Shown piece by piece: positions 15,209-22,730 of a stretch of DNA of 39,069 nt (the first letter of the stretch is position 1; each line of letters begins with the position of its first letter). The stretch lies in NCBI RefSeq assembly GCF_002148965.1, contig NZ_NGFN01000005.1:27987-67055 (forward strand), given 5' to 3'. A model generated the notes under the pieces. That model was given only the letters and a program-made list of their open reading frames with translations, was not told the origin of the DNA and searched no databases. Position numbers and translations under genes: made by a program. This stretch comes from Streptomyces swartbergensis (lineage in GTDB: Bacteria; Actinomycetota; Actinomycetes; Streptomycetales; Streptomycetaceae).

Positions 15209-16444
15209 ATGACACGACCGCGCATCGCAGTGAGGGCAGCCGTCGCCCTGACGCTGGCCGGGTCGCTGGTCATGGCCTGCGGCGCCGGCGGTGGTGGCTC
15301 GAAGACGTTGACCTGGTCGATGTGGGCCAGCGGCGGTGAGGAACAGCAGGTCTGGCATGAACTCGCGGACCGGGTGTCCCGCGAAGATCCGCAGATCGCG
15401 ATCAAGCTTGAGACCTCGTCCTTCGATGACTACTTCACCAAGCTCGGCACCCGTCTCGGCAGGGGCGACGCACCCTGCATCGTCTCGATGCAGGCGCTCC
15501 GCACCGCCGGCTTCTTCCAGGGCATGCTGCCGCTCGACGATCTGATCGCCAAGAACGACTTCGATGTGACGGACTTCGACAAGTCCGTCATGGAGGGGCT
15601 GAGTGCCGACGGGAAGCAGTACGCGCTGCCGTACGACGTCGGCCCGGTGATGCTCACGTACAACAAGGACATCTTCCGGAACGCGGGGGTGCCGGAGCCC
15701 AAGCCGGGGTGGACTCTGGCCGAGTTCGAATCGGTCGCCCGCAAGCTGACCGGGGACGGGACGTACGGGTTCGTGGCGGCGCCCCAGGATGTGTGGATGT
15801 TTCCCATGGTGCTGACCAAGACCGGGGCGCAGCCCACCGACGGGGCGGGCAAACTGCGACTCACCACCCCCGCCATGATCAAGGGAGTGCAGTGGTACGC
15901 CGACCTGGCGGCCAGGAAGAAGGTCGCCCCCCGCGTGCCCGCGGCCGATCCCGCGTTCTCCGACAGGCAGTTCCTCAGCGGCAACGTGGCCATGGGCGCC
16001 AACGGGCCGTGGGCGTTGCTGAACCTGAAGAACCAGGCCGGCTTCCAGGTGGGCCTGACCACGATTCCCGCCGGCCCGGACGGCAGCAGGACGTACTCGT
16101 CCGGTTCCGGGTTCGGCATCTCCAAGTCCTGCCCGGACCCGGAGCGGGCCTTCAAGGCGATCACGCTGATGACCGCCAAGAAGCAACTGGAGTGGCTCGG
16201 CGGGGTGGGACGTGCCTATCCGTCACGTGAGTCGGCACAGCACGCGTGGTACGAGAACGCCCGCCTTGCCGGTGCCCGAGAGGTTCTCGAAGCCGCCAAC
16301 GCCACGGCGATTCCGCTGCGTACGACGAAACACTGGGATCAGGTCAACAAACTGCTCAACCAGCACGGAGCCGACCTCTTCAACGGGGCGAACTCCGCGA
16401 AACAAGTCCTGGAGCAGGTGCAGAGACAGGCCGGGCAGGATTGA
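15209..16444 (+). CDS. ABC transporter sugar-binding lipoprotein (family 1)
   Basis: 411 residues. The N-terminus is a lipoprotein signal peptide with lipobox LVMAC-G, followed by a glycine-rich linker. The body matches solute-binding family 1: LTWSMWASGGEEQQVW, GKQYALPYDVGPVMLTYNKDIFRNAG, GWTLAEFESVARKLTGDG, and FLSGNVAMGANGPWAL. It would bind an oligosaccharide outside the membrane. No permease or ATPase genes are next to it, so it is an orphan that must share a transporter encoded elsewhere. A TATATT box lies only about 9-14 bases before the ATG, so the message may have a very short or no leader; AAAGGGA is 15 bases upstream, too far for a good ribosome site. Confidence 0.9.
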   Translation: MTRPRIAVRAAVALTLAGSLVMACGAGGGGSKTLTWSMWASGGEEQQVWHELADRVSREDPQIAIKLETSSFDDYFTKLGTRLGRGDAPCIVSMQALRTAGFFQGMLPLDDLIAKNDFDVTDFDKSVMEGLSADGKQYALPYDVGPVMLTYNKDIFRNAGVPEPKPGWTLAEFESVARKLTGDGTYGFVAAPQDVWMFPMVLTKTGAQPTDGAGKLRLTTPAMIKGVQWYADLAARKKVAPRVPAADPAFSDRQFLSGNVAMGANGPWALLNLKNQAGFQVGLTTIPAGPDGSRTYSSGSGFGISKSCPDPERAFKAITLMTAKKQLEWLGGVGRAYPSRESAQHAWYENARLAGAREVLEAANATAIPLRTTKHWDQVNKLLNQHGADLFNGANSAKQVLEQVQRQAGQD

Positions 16445-16562
16445 CCGGTGCGTGAGTGGGCCGCTGAGGGGCGAGTGATCACTTCTCTGTCAAGTTCAGC
16501 GTGCTCGGGTGAAGTGAGGAGGGACTAGGAACCAACCCATCGCCTTTGTACCCCTGGAAGTC

Positions 16563-16742
16563 TTACCTGGCCGCGATGTGCTCGGGGTCGCCGAGGCACC
16601 GCAGTGGGATCGCGTTTTCCATCGCCGCTTTGACCTCGGGATTGCCGGTCACGGCTGCCATGCCATGTGATGCGATCGCGCCGGGTGAGACCGCGTTGAC
16701 CCGGATCCGGGGTGCCAGATCCAGCGAGGCAAGCCGCGTGTA
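16563..16742 (-). pseudogene. SDR C-terminal fragment
   Basis: Reading leftward, about 60 codons give LASLDLAPRIRVNAVSPGAI, then GNPEVKAAMENAIPLRCLGD, PEHIAA and a stop. RVNAVSPG and the GDPExIA segment are typical of the C-terminal third of classical short-chain dehydrogenases. The N-terminal two thirds, including the catalytic Tyr/Lys, are absent: the coding stops where the tRNA-Gly downstream sequence begins (about 16742). This points to a recombination junction that cut the gene. Confidence 0.75.
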
Positions 16743-16744
16743 GT

Positions 16745-16765
16745 GCCCAGGTCTCTGACCTGGGC
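16745..16765. terminator. Terminator-like hairpin behind the tRNA-Gly fragment
   Basis: Perfect 9-bp arms GCCCAGGTC / GACCTGGGC with a TCT loop. It lies just 3' of the tRNA-Gly fragment (minus strand), where a tRNA terminator would be. Its core is close to that of the hairpin at 13980-14002. Confidence 0.6.
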
Positions 16766-16773
16766 CTTCTTCG

Positions 16774-16820
16774 TGGAGCGGGTGACGAGAATCGAACTCG
16801 CGCTCTCAGCTTGGGAAGCT
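16774..16820 (-). other. 3' half of tRNA-Gly(CCC): probable attachment site
   Basis: The minus strand reads AGCTTCCCAAGCTGAGAGCG, then CGAGTTCGATTCTCG and TCACCCGCTCCA: anticodon loop TTCCCAA, T-arm with TTCGATT loop and acceptor 3' strand of a tRNA-Gly(CCC). The 5' half (acceptor 5' strand and D-arm) is not present upstream; instead an unrelated ORF ends there with a stop codon. A break inside the anticodon loop leaving only the 3' half is what tyrosine-recombinase integration into tRNA genes produces. I read it as attL/attR of an integrated or decayed element. Confidence 0.75.
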
Positions 16821-17301
16821 ACCGCGCTTGGGCGGGTGGGATGAAGCCGATGATGCCCAGGCCCGCCCCGAGCTTGTCGCCTTCCTCAGCCGAGCGCTTG
16901 ACGTCATAGCCGTCGCAGCCGGCTCCGATGACCGCAATCAGCCGCAGCCGATGAGCAGCAGCTCCTTGACCGGCTGGGGATTGCCCTGGTCGCCGATCAG
17001 GCCCGGGCAGGCCGGGTGGGCGGAGCTCGTGCCGTTGCGGCTGTTGCCGGTGTTGGTGCTGTTGTCGGTCATAACCAGTGCGCCACCGGTCGTGGTGCAC
17101 TGGTTCATGCTTCTCGCGTAGTGACAGGTCGTCGTGCTGGTACTGGCGTAGGTGGCCGTGTCCGTGGCCGACCCGCCACCGCGACCCGCCACCGCCACCG
17201 CGACCCGCCACCGCCACCGCGACCCGCCACCGCCACCGCGACCCGCCACCGCCACCACTGCCGCCCATCGCCCGAGAGATGTTCCGCTGCCCCATCCGCA
17301 T
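16819..17301 (-). pseudogene. Glycine-rich small ORF, frameshifted, unknown
   Basis: An ATG-start frame opens with MRMGQRNISRAMGGSGGGGG and enters the 19-bp repeats, which shift the frame at each copy. Beyond the repeats one frame reads SATDTATYASTSTTTCHYAR and ends NPQPVKELLLIGCG-stop (16938). The next frame goes on with LIAVIGAGCDGYDVKRSAEE, GDKLGAGLGIIGFIPPAQAR and a stop at 16819. Adding one base between GCG and LIA would fuse them into one hydrophobic segment. So this looks like one small gene broken by repeat changes and a 1-base loss, sitting directly against the tRNA fragment as element-borne genes do. No family is recognised. Confidence 0.35.
17169..17257. repeat. 19-bp tandem repeat
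   Basis: One partial (13 bp) and four full copies of CGACCCGCCACCGCCACCG, essentially identical (last copy differs at its final base). Nineteen is not a multiple of three, so it does not encode a repeated peptide. It lies about 150 bp upstream of the tRNA-like gene and the biosynthetic operon. Confidence 0.9.
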
Positions 17302-17407
17302 GACAGGCAATAGGGGCATCGACGGTGTCCGCGAAGTAGCCGAACGGCTACTCCCCTCGGCCACTGGCAGTGCGCCGGATCCGCGTTAAGTTGTTTCCGC
17401 AATTCGG

Positions 17408-17489
17408 GCCGAGGTGGCGGAAAGGAATACGCGCCTGCATTTGCGGGTGGACCTGCAGGTCTTTGGGGGTTCGAGTCCCTCACTCGGCA
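17408..17489 (+). tRNA. Class II tRNA-like gene with a 4-base anticodon loop
   Basis: A near-complete class II (Leu/Ser-type) cloverleaf. Acceptor GCCGAGG (17408-17414) pairs six of seven with ACTCGGC (17482-17488), discriminator A17489, no encoded CCA. D-arm GCG/CGC (17417-17419, 17430-17432) has a GG-containing loop. The long variable arm is GACC-TGCA-GGTC (17450-17461). The T-arm GGGGG-TTCGAGT-CCCTC (17465-17481) is canonical. The anticodon stem CCTGC/GCGGG (17434-17438, 17443-17447, one T-G wobble) encloses only ATTT, where seven bases are normal. Forcing a 7-base loop breaks two of five stem pairs and puts C at position 37. It therefore should not decode. It lies 69 bp upstream of an operon encoding a ValRS-like enzyme. 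It may be a dedicated biosynthetic tRNA or a decayed tRNA-Leu. Confidence 0.7.
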
Positions 17490-17558
17490 CTGGCCAGTTA
17501 CCGGACGCCGGTCTGTGCCGTGCCCTTTTCGATACTGGTTTCCATGCTAGGAGGGCAA

Positions 17559-18236
17559 GTGACGACGGAATTCACCAGCGACACCATCGTCGGTGAGCTT
17601 TCGGACACGGTCGACCGAGAACTGGACAACAGTACTTTCTGGCGGGCTTTCACCCGAGGCGAGCTCCCCCTGGAGCATGTGCGCGACGTCTTTCTCCAGT
17701 ACTACCTGTGGCGCAACACCTTCCACCGCTGGTTCGGCGTGTGCATCGCCAAGAGCCCGGCCTTCGGCAGCGGGCGGCAGACCGAGTACATCCTCCAGGA
17801 GCTGAGCGAGCACATCGAGGAGGAGGTTTCCGGCGACCATCACGGCCTGGCCGTCCAGTTCCTGAAGGTCCTGGGTGTGGACAACCCTCGCGACGTTCTC
17901 CCACTGCCGCACACCACGGCGTACGAGAACCACTTCGCGGAGCTCTACATGACCCCCGAGCGCAGCGGTGACGAGGCCCTCGCGGCGCTGGCCGGCCGGG
18001 AGCTGGTGGCGCCCAAGCGCAACCGGCTCACCATCGACGCGTTTCAGGAGAAGTACGGCATCAGTGAATCCCTGGAGTTCTTCCACCTCCACGAGGAACT
18101 GGAGGTGGAGCACTTCCGCGGCCTGTGGGGAGCGGTTGCCACGCAGTCCGAGAAGGACCGCAGGCTGGTCGAGGCGGCCAAGGATCAGATAGTCCGCCAC
18201 GTGCGGTTCTGGGACGACGTGCACGCGGCCGCCTGA
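17559..18236 (+). CDS. Haem-oxygenase-like diiron oxidase (TenA/CADD-like fold)
   Basis: 225 residues, all-helical. Iron-ligand pattern of the haem-oxygenase-like diiron oxygenase superfamily: E-x6-H in helix 1 (HIEEEVSGDHHG, Glu87/88 with His94/95), Glu123 in AYENHF, and H-x3-E-x2-H in FHLHEELEVEH (His178, Glu182, His185). Relatives with this fold perform N-oxidation, oxidative decarboxylation or C-C cleavage on amino acids (SznF, UndA, BesC, CADD). I chose GTG 17559 because AGGAG lies five bases upstream; an ATG at 17544 is in frame. First gene of the eleven-gene operon and followed by two ferredoxin genes that could supply electrons. The substrate is unknown; the Glu in place of Asp in the last motif is a mild variation. 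Confidence 0.82.
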   Translation: MTTEFTSDTIVGELSDTVDRELDNSTFWRAFTRGELPLEHVRDVFLQYYLWRNTFHRWFGVCIAKSPAFGSGRQTEYILQELSEHIEEEVSGDHHGLAVQFLKVLGVDNPRDVLPLPHTTAYENHFAELYMTPERSGDEALAALAGRELVAPKRNRLTIDAFQEKYGISESLEFFHLHEELEVEHFRGLWGAVATQSEKDRRLVEAAKDQIVRHVRFWDDVHAAA

Positions 18237-18261
18237 GGGGGCCCAGGAAGGGAAGGCTGCC

Positions 18262-19590
18262 ATGTCCGTACCCGTTATCGACTCCTCCGCCTCGCTGTCC
18301 GCAGACGATGCCGTCCGGCGCTGGTCCGAGCTCGGCACGGAGAAAAGGGAAGAGCTCCTGGAGAAACTCCAGGAGCAGGTCGTCATTCCGCGACCGCTGC
18401 AGTTCTTTGTCGGTGAGCTGTCCGTCGACAACGACAAAGCCGTGGAGATCATCGGCGAATGCCGGGGAAAACCGGTCGCGGACTGGACCGACGAGGCTCT
18501 GATTCTCGTCACCACCCTCTGGCTGTGGCAGGTCGGCAAGGTGGCCGTCAGCGAACTGAACCAGGCCGACCTGAGCTTCAGCCTGCTGGAGGAGTACTTC
18601 ACCGCCAAGCGCCGCGGCTACCACCGTATCCTCGGCCGTCCGGAGACACCGCCGGCCGAGACCGAGTCCCTGTTCGACATCGCGGAGTCGCTGGTCGGGC
18701 TGCGCAAGGACATAGAGCGGGACCACATCCGCTGCATGCGGATCAACGGGGCCACCTGGGAACGCCGGGAGTGGTTCCTGCCCAAGGCGGACATCGACCC
18801 GGACGAGCTCCCGGAGGACCTCCAGGAGCACCTCGAGGCACGCACCGGGCACCGGCTGCCCCCCGGTGACGGACACGTCGCGCGGTTCACCGGCCTGACC
18901 GAGCAGGTCATCGAGAGCGGCACCAACCCCGCGGAGATCCTCGTCGCACTCGCGACGTACGCGCTGACCCTGCCGCAGTTGGACGCCGACTACTCGATCA
19001 TCACCTGCGCGCGGGGGAACAAACTGGAGACGCCCGAGGACATCGCCATGAGCGACGTCATGTCGTACACGGCGGTGCGTTCGGACTTCGACCCCGCCGC
19101 GCGGGGCGTACGGCTGAAGAACGACCAGATCATGAACGCGATCAGCCAGCGCATGCGCTACAACGTCGTCTGCCGGGTGCGCAACTACAGCTCCGACCGC
19201 GCGCAGCGCATGCAGGCACAGGCGTTCCAGCACCCCGACATCGCGGTGATGGAGGACGCCCATCACAACGGGCACCGCGCCAACGGCGTGCGCTTCGTGA
19301 CCCGGGCCCCGCTGGTCTTCGACGTCGATCTGCCGGGCGGCACCCGCAGGCTCAAGGGCCTCGCGGACTTCCGCATCAACCGGGCCACCCACGACGAGGC
19401 CCGCCAGTTCACCCCCGCGGAGCTGGCCGTGGTCATCCGGATCAGCTGGTGGATGAAGGTCGTCACGGAGACCACGTGGCGCCACGGCCTGATGTTCGAC
19501 GAGAAGTACTGCGTGAAGCTGGACACCTACGAGGACAAGGACGGCGGCAAACTCGCACGTCGCCGAGCCATGCTGGGAGAGGGCCGATGA
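18262..19590 (+). CDS. Unrecognised 442-residue protein of the biosynthetic operon
   Basis: I do not recognise this family. It is soluble, highly charged, with no signal peptide or membrane helix. Notable stretches: IPRPLQFFVGELSVDNDKAV, ALILVTTLWLWQVGKVAVSE, DIERDHIRCMRING, LPQLDADYSIITCARGNKLE, MEDAHHNGHRANGV and WWMKVVTETTWRHGLMFDEK. The cluster EDAHHNGH and scattered Glu/His pairs in helical segments could bind metal, but no known motif fits. A GGAAGGGAAGG ribosome site precedes the ATG. Its stop overlaps the Rieske gene start (ATGA), so it is tightly coupled to an electron carrier; an oxygenase component role is a guess. It is the best candidate for a new enzyme family here. Confidence 0.9.
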   Translation: MSVPVIDSSASLSADDAVRRWSELGTEKREELLEKLQEQVVIPRPLQFFVGELSVDNDKAVEIIGECRGKPVADWTDEALILVTTLWLWQVGKVAVSELNQADLSFSLLEEYFTAKRRGYHRILGRPETPPAETESLFDIAESLVGLRKDIERDHIRCMRINGATWERREWFLPKADIDPDELPEDLQEHLEARTGHRLPPGDGHVARFTGLTEQVIESGTNPAEILVALATYALTLPQLDADYSIITCARGNKLETPEDIAMSDVMSYTAVRSDFDPAARGVRLKNDQIMNAISQRMRYNVVCRVRNYSSDRAQRMQAQAFQHPDIAVMEDAHHNGHRANGVRFVTRAPLVFDVDLPGGTRRLKGLADFRINRATHDEARQFTPAELAVVIRISWWMKVVTETTWRHGLMFDEKYCVKLDTYEDKDGGKLARRRAMLGEGR

Positions 19591-19964
19591 CGCATCCCGT
19601 GGACTCCGCTGTCGCTCCCTCCGCGCAGGTCCCGTCCGTCACGCTCAAGCTCGACGACATCCCCGAGCGCACACCGCACCCGGTCACCATCGGGCGCCGG
19701 GCGCTGCTGCTGTTCCGGTACGGGGACTGGGTGTACGCGACGGCCGCCCGCTGCACCCACCAGGGTGTCGAGCTGGCCGACGGCGAGCTGTCGGGCTCCC
19801 TGTTGCGCTGCCCCTGGCACGGCGTGAAGTTCGACATCCGCACCGGCGCCCGCGTGAACCAGCCCAACTGCCGCGACCTGCGGACGTTCCGGACCGAGGT
19901 CGAGGACGACCAGGTCACCGTCTACGACCAGGCCATCAGCGCGCCCAAGGGGGCAACGTCATGA
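19587..19964 (+). CDS. Rieske-type [2Fe-2S] ferredoxin
   Basis: 125 residues with a single Rieske domain: CTHQ (Cys56, His58) and CPWHG (Cys75, His78), with FDIRTGARVNQP after the second pair. This is the small soluble type that feeds Rieske or diiron oxygenases, as in BphF or the T4MO ferredoxin. It overlaps both neighbours by four bases (ATGA on each side), so its level is coupled to the 442-aa protein and the next ferredoxin. The partner oxygenase is inferred to be the diiron protein or the 442-aa protein. Confidence 0.93.
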   Translation: MTHPVDSAVAPSAQVPSVTLKLDDIPERTPHPVTIGRRALLLFRYGDWVYATAARCTHQGVELADGELSGSLLRCPWHGVKFDIRTGARVNQPNCRDLRTFRTEVEDDQVTVYDQAISAPKGATS

Positions 19965-20224
19965 CCTACGTCATCACCCAGCCCTGCGAAGGAGTCAAGG
20001 ACGGCGCGTGCATCGACGCGTGCCCGGTGGACTGCATCGAGGGCACTCCCGACACTCCGATGCTCTACATCGACCCGGAGGTGTGCGTGGACTGCGCCGC
20101 CTGCACCTCCGTCTGTCCCGTGGACGCGATCTACCCCGAGGACGAGGTGCCGGAGGAGTGGACGTCGTACATCAAGACCAATGCCGACTACTTCGGTCGG
20201 AGCGCCGATGACGATGACGACTGA
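19961..20224 (+). CDS. Bacterial 7Fe/8Fe ferredoxin (FdxA-like)
   Basis: 87 residues. TYVITQPCEGVKDGACIDACPVDCI followed by CVDCAACTSVCPVDAIYPEDEVPEEW is the classic actinobacterial FdxA pattern with one [3Fe-4S] and one [4Fe-4S] cluster; the C-terminal tail is a run of five Asp. The family normally carries electrons at low potential. Its location between the Rieske gene and the clan-CD-like protein (with which it overlaps by 17 bases) makes it a dedicated electron donor of this pathway rather than a housekeeping copy. Confidence 0.93.
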   Translation: MTYVITQPCEGVKDGACIDACPVDCIEGTPDTPMLYIDPEVCVDCAACTSVCPVDAIYPEDEVPEEWTSYIKTNADYFGRSADDDDD

Positions 20225-22730
20225 CAACAGCGGCACCGCGGTGTTGGTGCTCACCGAATCGCTGGACGATTACGGGCCGATGGTGGCCCTGGCGATCCGG
20301 CGTCCGGACCTCGCCCTGACACCGATCCTGCGGGAGCCGGCGTCCTCGCTGCCGGATCCCGGTCCGACCGTCACCATGCACGAGTTCCTGCGCGACGCCG
20401 CCCCGGAGACGGTCGAGCTGTGGCGGCACTTCCAGGTGCTGTGGCACCGCTGGGCGGCCCCGCTGGACTCCTTCCACCCTGTCCGCTGGTATCTGACCGC
20501 CGTCACCGGCGGCCCGCACCGGGCGGTGCACCGCAGCGTCGACGCGCAGTTGCAGCAACTCGGCAGAGTCCGTGAGGAGCGGCTGGCCGCGATGGCACGG
20601 CTGCTCGGCGGGGACATCCCGGACGTGGGCGAGGGAGCCGTCCTCGGCTGGGGCACCCCCGAGTGGTCGCTGCCGGGCATGCTGCTCGCCGCGCGCACAG
20701 GACGCCCGTATCTGTGGGAGCCGACCGCCGTCGAGGCCGTCCGGGCCGCCCAGCAGTGGTCCGGTCCGCTCACCCTGTCCTTCCCGCACGACGAGGTGAC
20801 GGTCGAGCAGATCGCCCAGCTCGCCACCAGCCGGTCCTGGACGGCACGCGGGCGCCTCGCGGACGGTCTGGCCCTCGCCACCCGCCCCGTCGGCTTCCTC
20901 ACCGCCACCTCCGTCGAGGTCCTCAGTTCGGTGGTGGGCCGTCAGCTGACGCTGGAGCTGCCGCTGACCGCGACCACCACCTCCGTGTTCACCGGGCTGG
21001 ACACCGATCCCGAGGTCGGCCCGGACTCCTTCCTGCTCAACCGCGAGCGGTCCGCGGTCGGCTACCTCGAAGCCATGGGCGGCGTCAACGCGCTGTTCCT
21101 GTCCGGGCACAGCCGCGAGGACCTGTTCCACCTGGGGCCCGACGCGCTGTGCGGCCGGTCGGCGCAGAACGCGCCGTTCGCCCCGGGAAGTCGGCTTCCC
21201 GCCTGTGTGCACGACGGCCGCTGCGTCAAGGACGGCGAGGTCCTTCCGGCCCACGCCCTGACCGCACCGGTCGCCTTCTTCAACAGCTGCAACGTGATGC
21301 GGCTGGGCGGCGACGGCGCGTTCGACCCCCACTTCACCCTGCCGTTCACCTACCAGGAGGGCTCCGGGGTCGCCGCGGTCGGCAGCCGGCGCACCCGCTT
21401 CGGCGACGACAACGTCGAACTCGTCCTGGCCGAACGGCTGGTGCGTACCGGCCGGAGCGTGGGGGAGGTGGTCCGGCTGCTCAACAACGCCATTCCCCTG
21501 TGGGGACGCGAGGCCCCCGACTACCTGGTCCTCGGCGACCAGCAGTTCGCGCCGTTCGCCGCGGGAGCCGACCGCGCCCAGGTGGTCACCCGCGCGACGG
21601 ACGGGCAGGCCGTAGAGGTGCTGTTCACCGAGGTGGAGTCCGAACTGCTGGAGTTGCGCCTGCCGAGCCCCGGCCCCGACCCCTCGGTGCGCGTCCTCGA
21701 CGCCGTCGGCCCGGACGGGCAGCCTTGCGACATCGACCTGCGCACCGCGATCGCGCTGGAGGAGGACGGCAGCGCCCGGCTGTTCGTCTTCTCCTGGCAG
21801 ACACTCCGGCTGAACTCGCTCTCCCTGCGCGTCGAACCCGTCCGTCCGCACCAGGACCTGGTCCAGGACCTCGGCCGGGTGCTGACGAACGCGACCGCCT
21901 ACCGTCGGCTGCTGCGCACCTATCTGCCGGGGTTCGACAACACCGAGCAGGAGCTGCGGGCACGGGCGACCGCCCTGACCCGGCGCCGCGTGGAGAGCCG
22001 TACCGCGCCCCGAGCACTGCGGGAGGCGGACGCGGCCGCCGACGATCTGCGTTCGACGGTCGCCCGGCTGGACGAGGCGCTGTGCGACCATCTCCTCGGC
22101 CGCATCGGCTCCGGCGCGTTCGTCTGGCTCGAGCAGTTCGAGTCCGTGGACGGCACCTTCCAGGTAACGCGGCACCTGCCGCCCACCGTCTGTCCGTACT
22201 GCCGGGCGCGCGTCGTCCTGCGGGAGTACCGGCACGACTACCACCCGCAGGTCGCCCGGGAGTTCGCCCTGTGCAGCACGTGCGGCAACGTGTGGGACGT
22301 CGCGGGCGGGGTCCACCCCCCGATCGCGCTCGGAGAGGACACCGCCCGGCGCGGCAGCGAGCACGCGCAGGGCGTGCTGATCACCAACAACCAGGACCGT
22401 CCGCTGCGCGGCGCGGTCGGGTTGCGCCTGTACCAGTCGGACCAGCACGGGGTGAGCGTCACCCCCGGCGCGCAGGTGGTGGAGGTGCCGCCCCGGTCGA
22501 GCCGCGAGTACTGGTTCACGCTGAAACTGCCCGACGGGCTGCCGGCGCACATGGAGTTCCTGCGCGGGTTCTTCGTGTCCAACCTCGATGTCTCCGTCTT
22601 CCAGCGGAACTTGTGGATCAAGCCCACGCACGACGACGCCGACCGGCCGCGACAGACACTGCCTTCGGTCACCGTCTGGCCGCCGACCGGCACCGTCCTC
22701 AGCGAGGTCATGACCAGGCGGCATCCGTGA
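20208..22730 (+). CDS. Clan-CD (caspase/gingipain-like) protein with zinc ribbon
   Basis: 840 residues. The middle part shows a His/Cys dyad in the arrangement of clan CD cysteine peptidases: ALFLSGHSRED (His301) and VAFFNSCNVM (Cys361), each after a hydrophobic strand and 60 residues apart. Further on, CPYCRARVV (Cys662, Cys665) and ALCSTCGNVWD (Cys689, Cys692) form a zinc ribbon, followed by a beta-rich C-terminal domain. I chose ATG 20208 with GGAG five bases upstream. It overlaps the ferredoxin gene and, by GTGA, the synthetase gene. A protease-like protein is unexpected in a small-molecule operon: it might cleave a peptide precursor or act as an amide-bond-forming enzyme. The peptidase call is by motif only. 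Confidence 0.6.
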   Translation: MTMTTDNSGTAVLVLTESLDDYGPMVALAIRRPDLALTPILREPASSLPDPGPTVTMHEFLRDAAPETVELWRHFQVLWHRWAAPLDSFHPVRWYLTAVTGGPHRAVHRSVDAQLQQLGRVREERLAAMARLLGGDIPDVGEGAVLGWGTPEWSLPGMLLAARTGRPYLWEPTAVEAVRAAQQWSGPLTLSFPHDEVTVEQIAQLATSRSWTARGRLADGLALATRPVGFLTATSVEVLSSVVGRQLTLELPLTATTTSVFTGLDTDPEVGPDSFLLNRERSAVGYLEAMGGVNALFLSGHSREDLFHLGPDALCGRSAQNAPFAPGSRLPACVHDGRCVKDGEVLPAHALTAPVAFFNSCNVMRLGGDGAFDPHFTLPFTYQEGSGVAAVGSRRTRFGDDNVELVLAERLVRTGRSVGEVVRLLNNAIPLWGREAPDYLVLGDQQFAPFAAGADRAQVVTRATDGQAVEVLFTEVESELLELRLPSPGPDPSVRVLDAVGPDGQPCDIDLRTAIALEEDGSARLFVFSWQTLRLNSLSLRVEPVRPHQDLVQDLGRVLTNATAYRRLLRTYLPGFDNTEQELRARATALTRRRVESRTAPRALREADAAADDLRSTVARLDEALCDHLLGRIGSGAFVWLEQFESVDGTFQVTRHLPPTVCPYCRARVVLREYRHDYHPQVAREFALCSTCGNVWDVAGGVHPPIALGEDTARRGSEHAQGVLITNNQDRPLRGAVGLRLYQSDQHGVSVTPGAQVVEVPPRSSREYWFTLKLPDGLPAHMEFLRGFFVSNLDVSVFQRNLWIKPTHDDADRPRQTLPSVTVWPPTGTVLSEVMTRRHP

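Noticed and set aside
16774..16820. Functional tRNA-Gly gene
   Set aside because: Only the 3' half is present; the D-arm and 5' acceptor strand are missing, so it cannot give a working tRNA.
17169..17257. Possible CRISPR-like array
   Set aside because: The repeats are head-to-tail without spacers and no cas genes are nearby; it is a simple minisatellite.
17408..17489. Ordinary tRNA-Leu or tRNA-Gln with anticodon TTG
   Set aside because: A 7-base loop reading ATTTGCG would leave two mismatches in the anticodon stem and a pyrimidine at position 37; the 4-base loop fold pairs better.
20172..22724. 850-codon open frame on the minus strand opposite the clan-CD-like gene
   Set aside because: High-GC shadow of the plus-strand gene: biased residue content (R, G, H, Q, D), no ribosome site, no family motif, and it contradicts the tightly overlapping plus operon.
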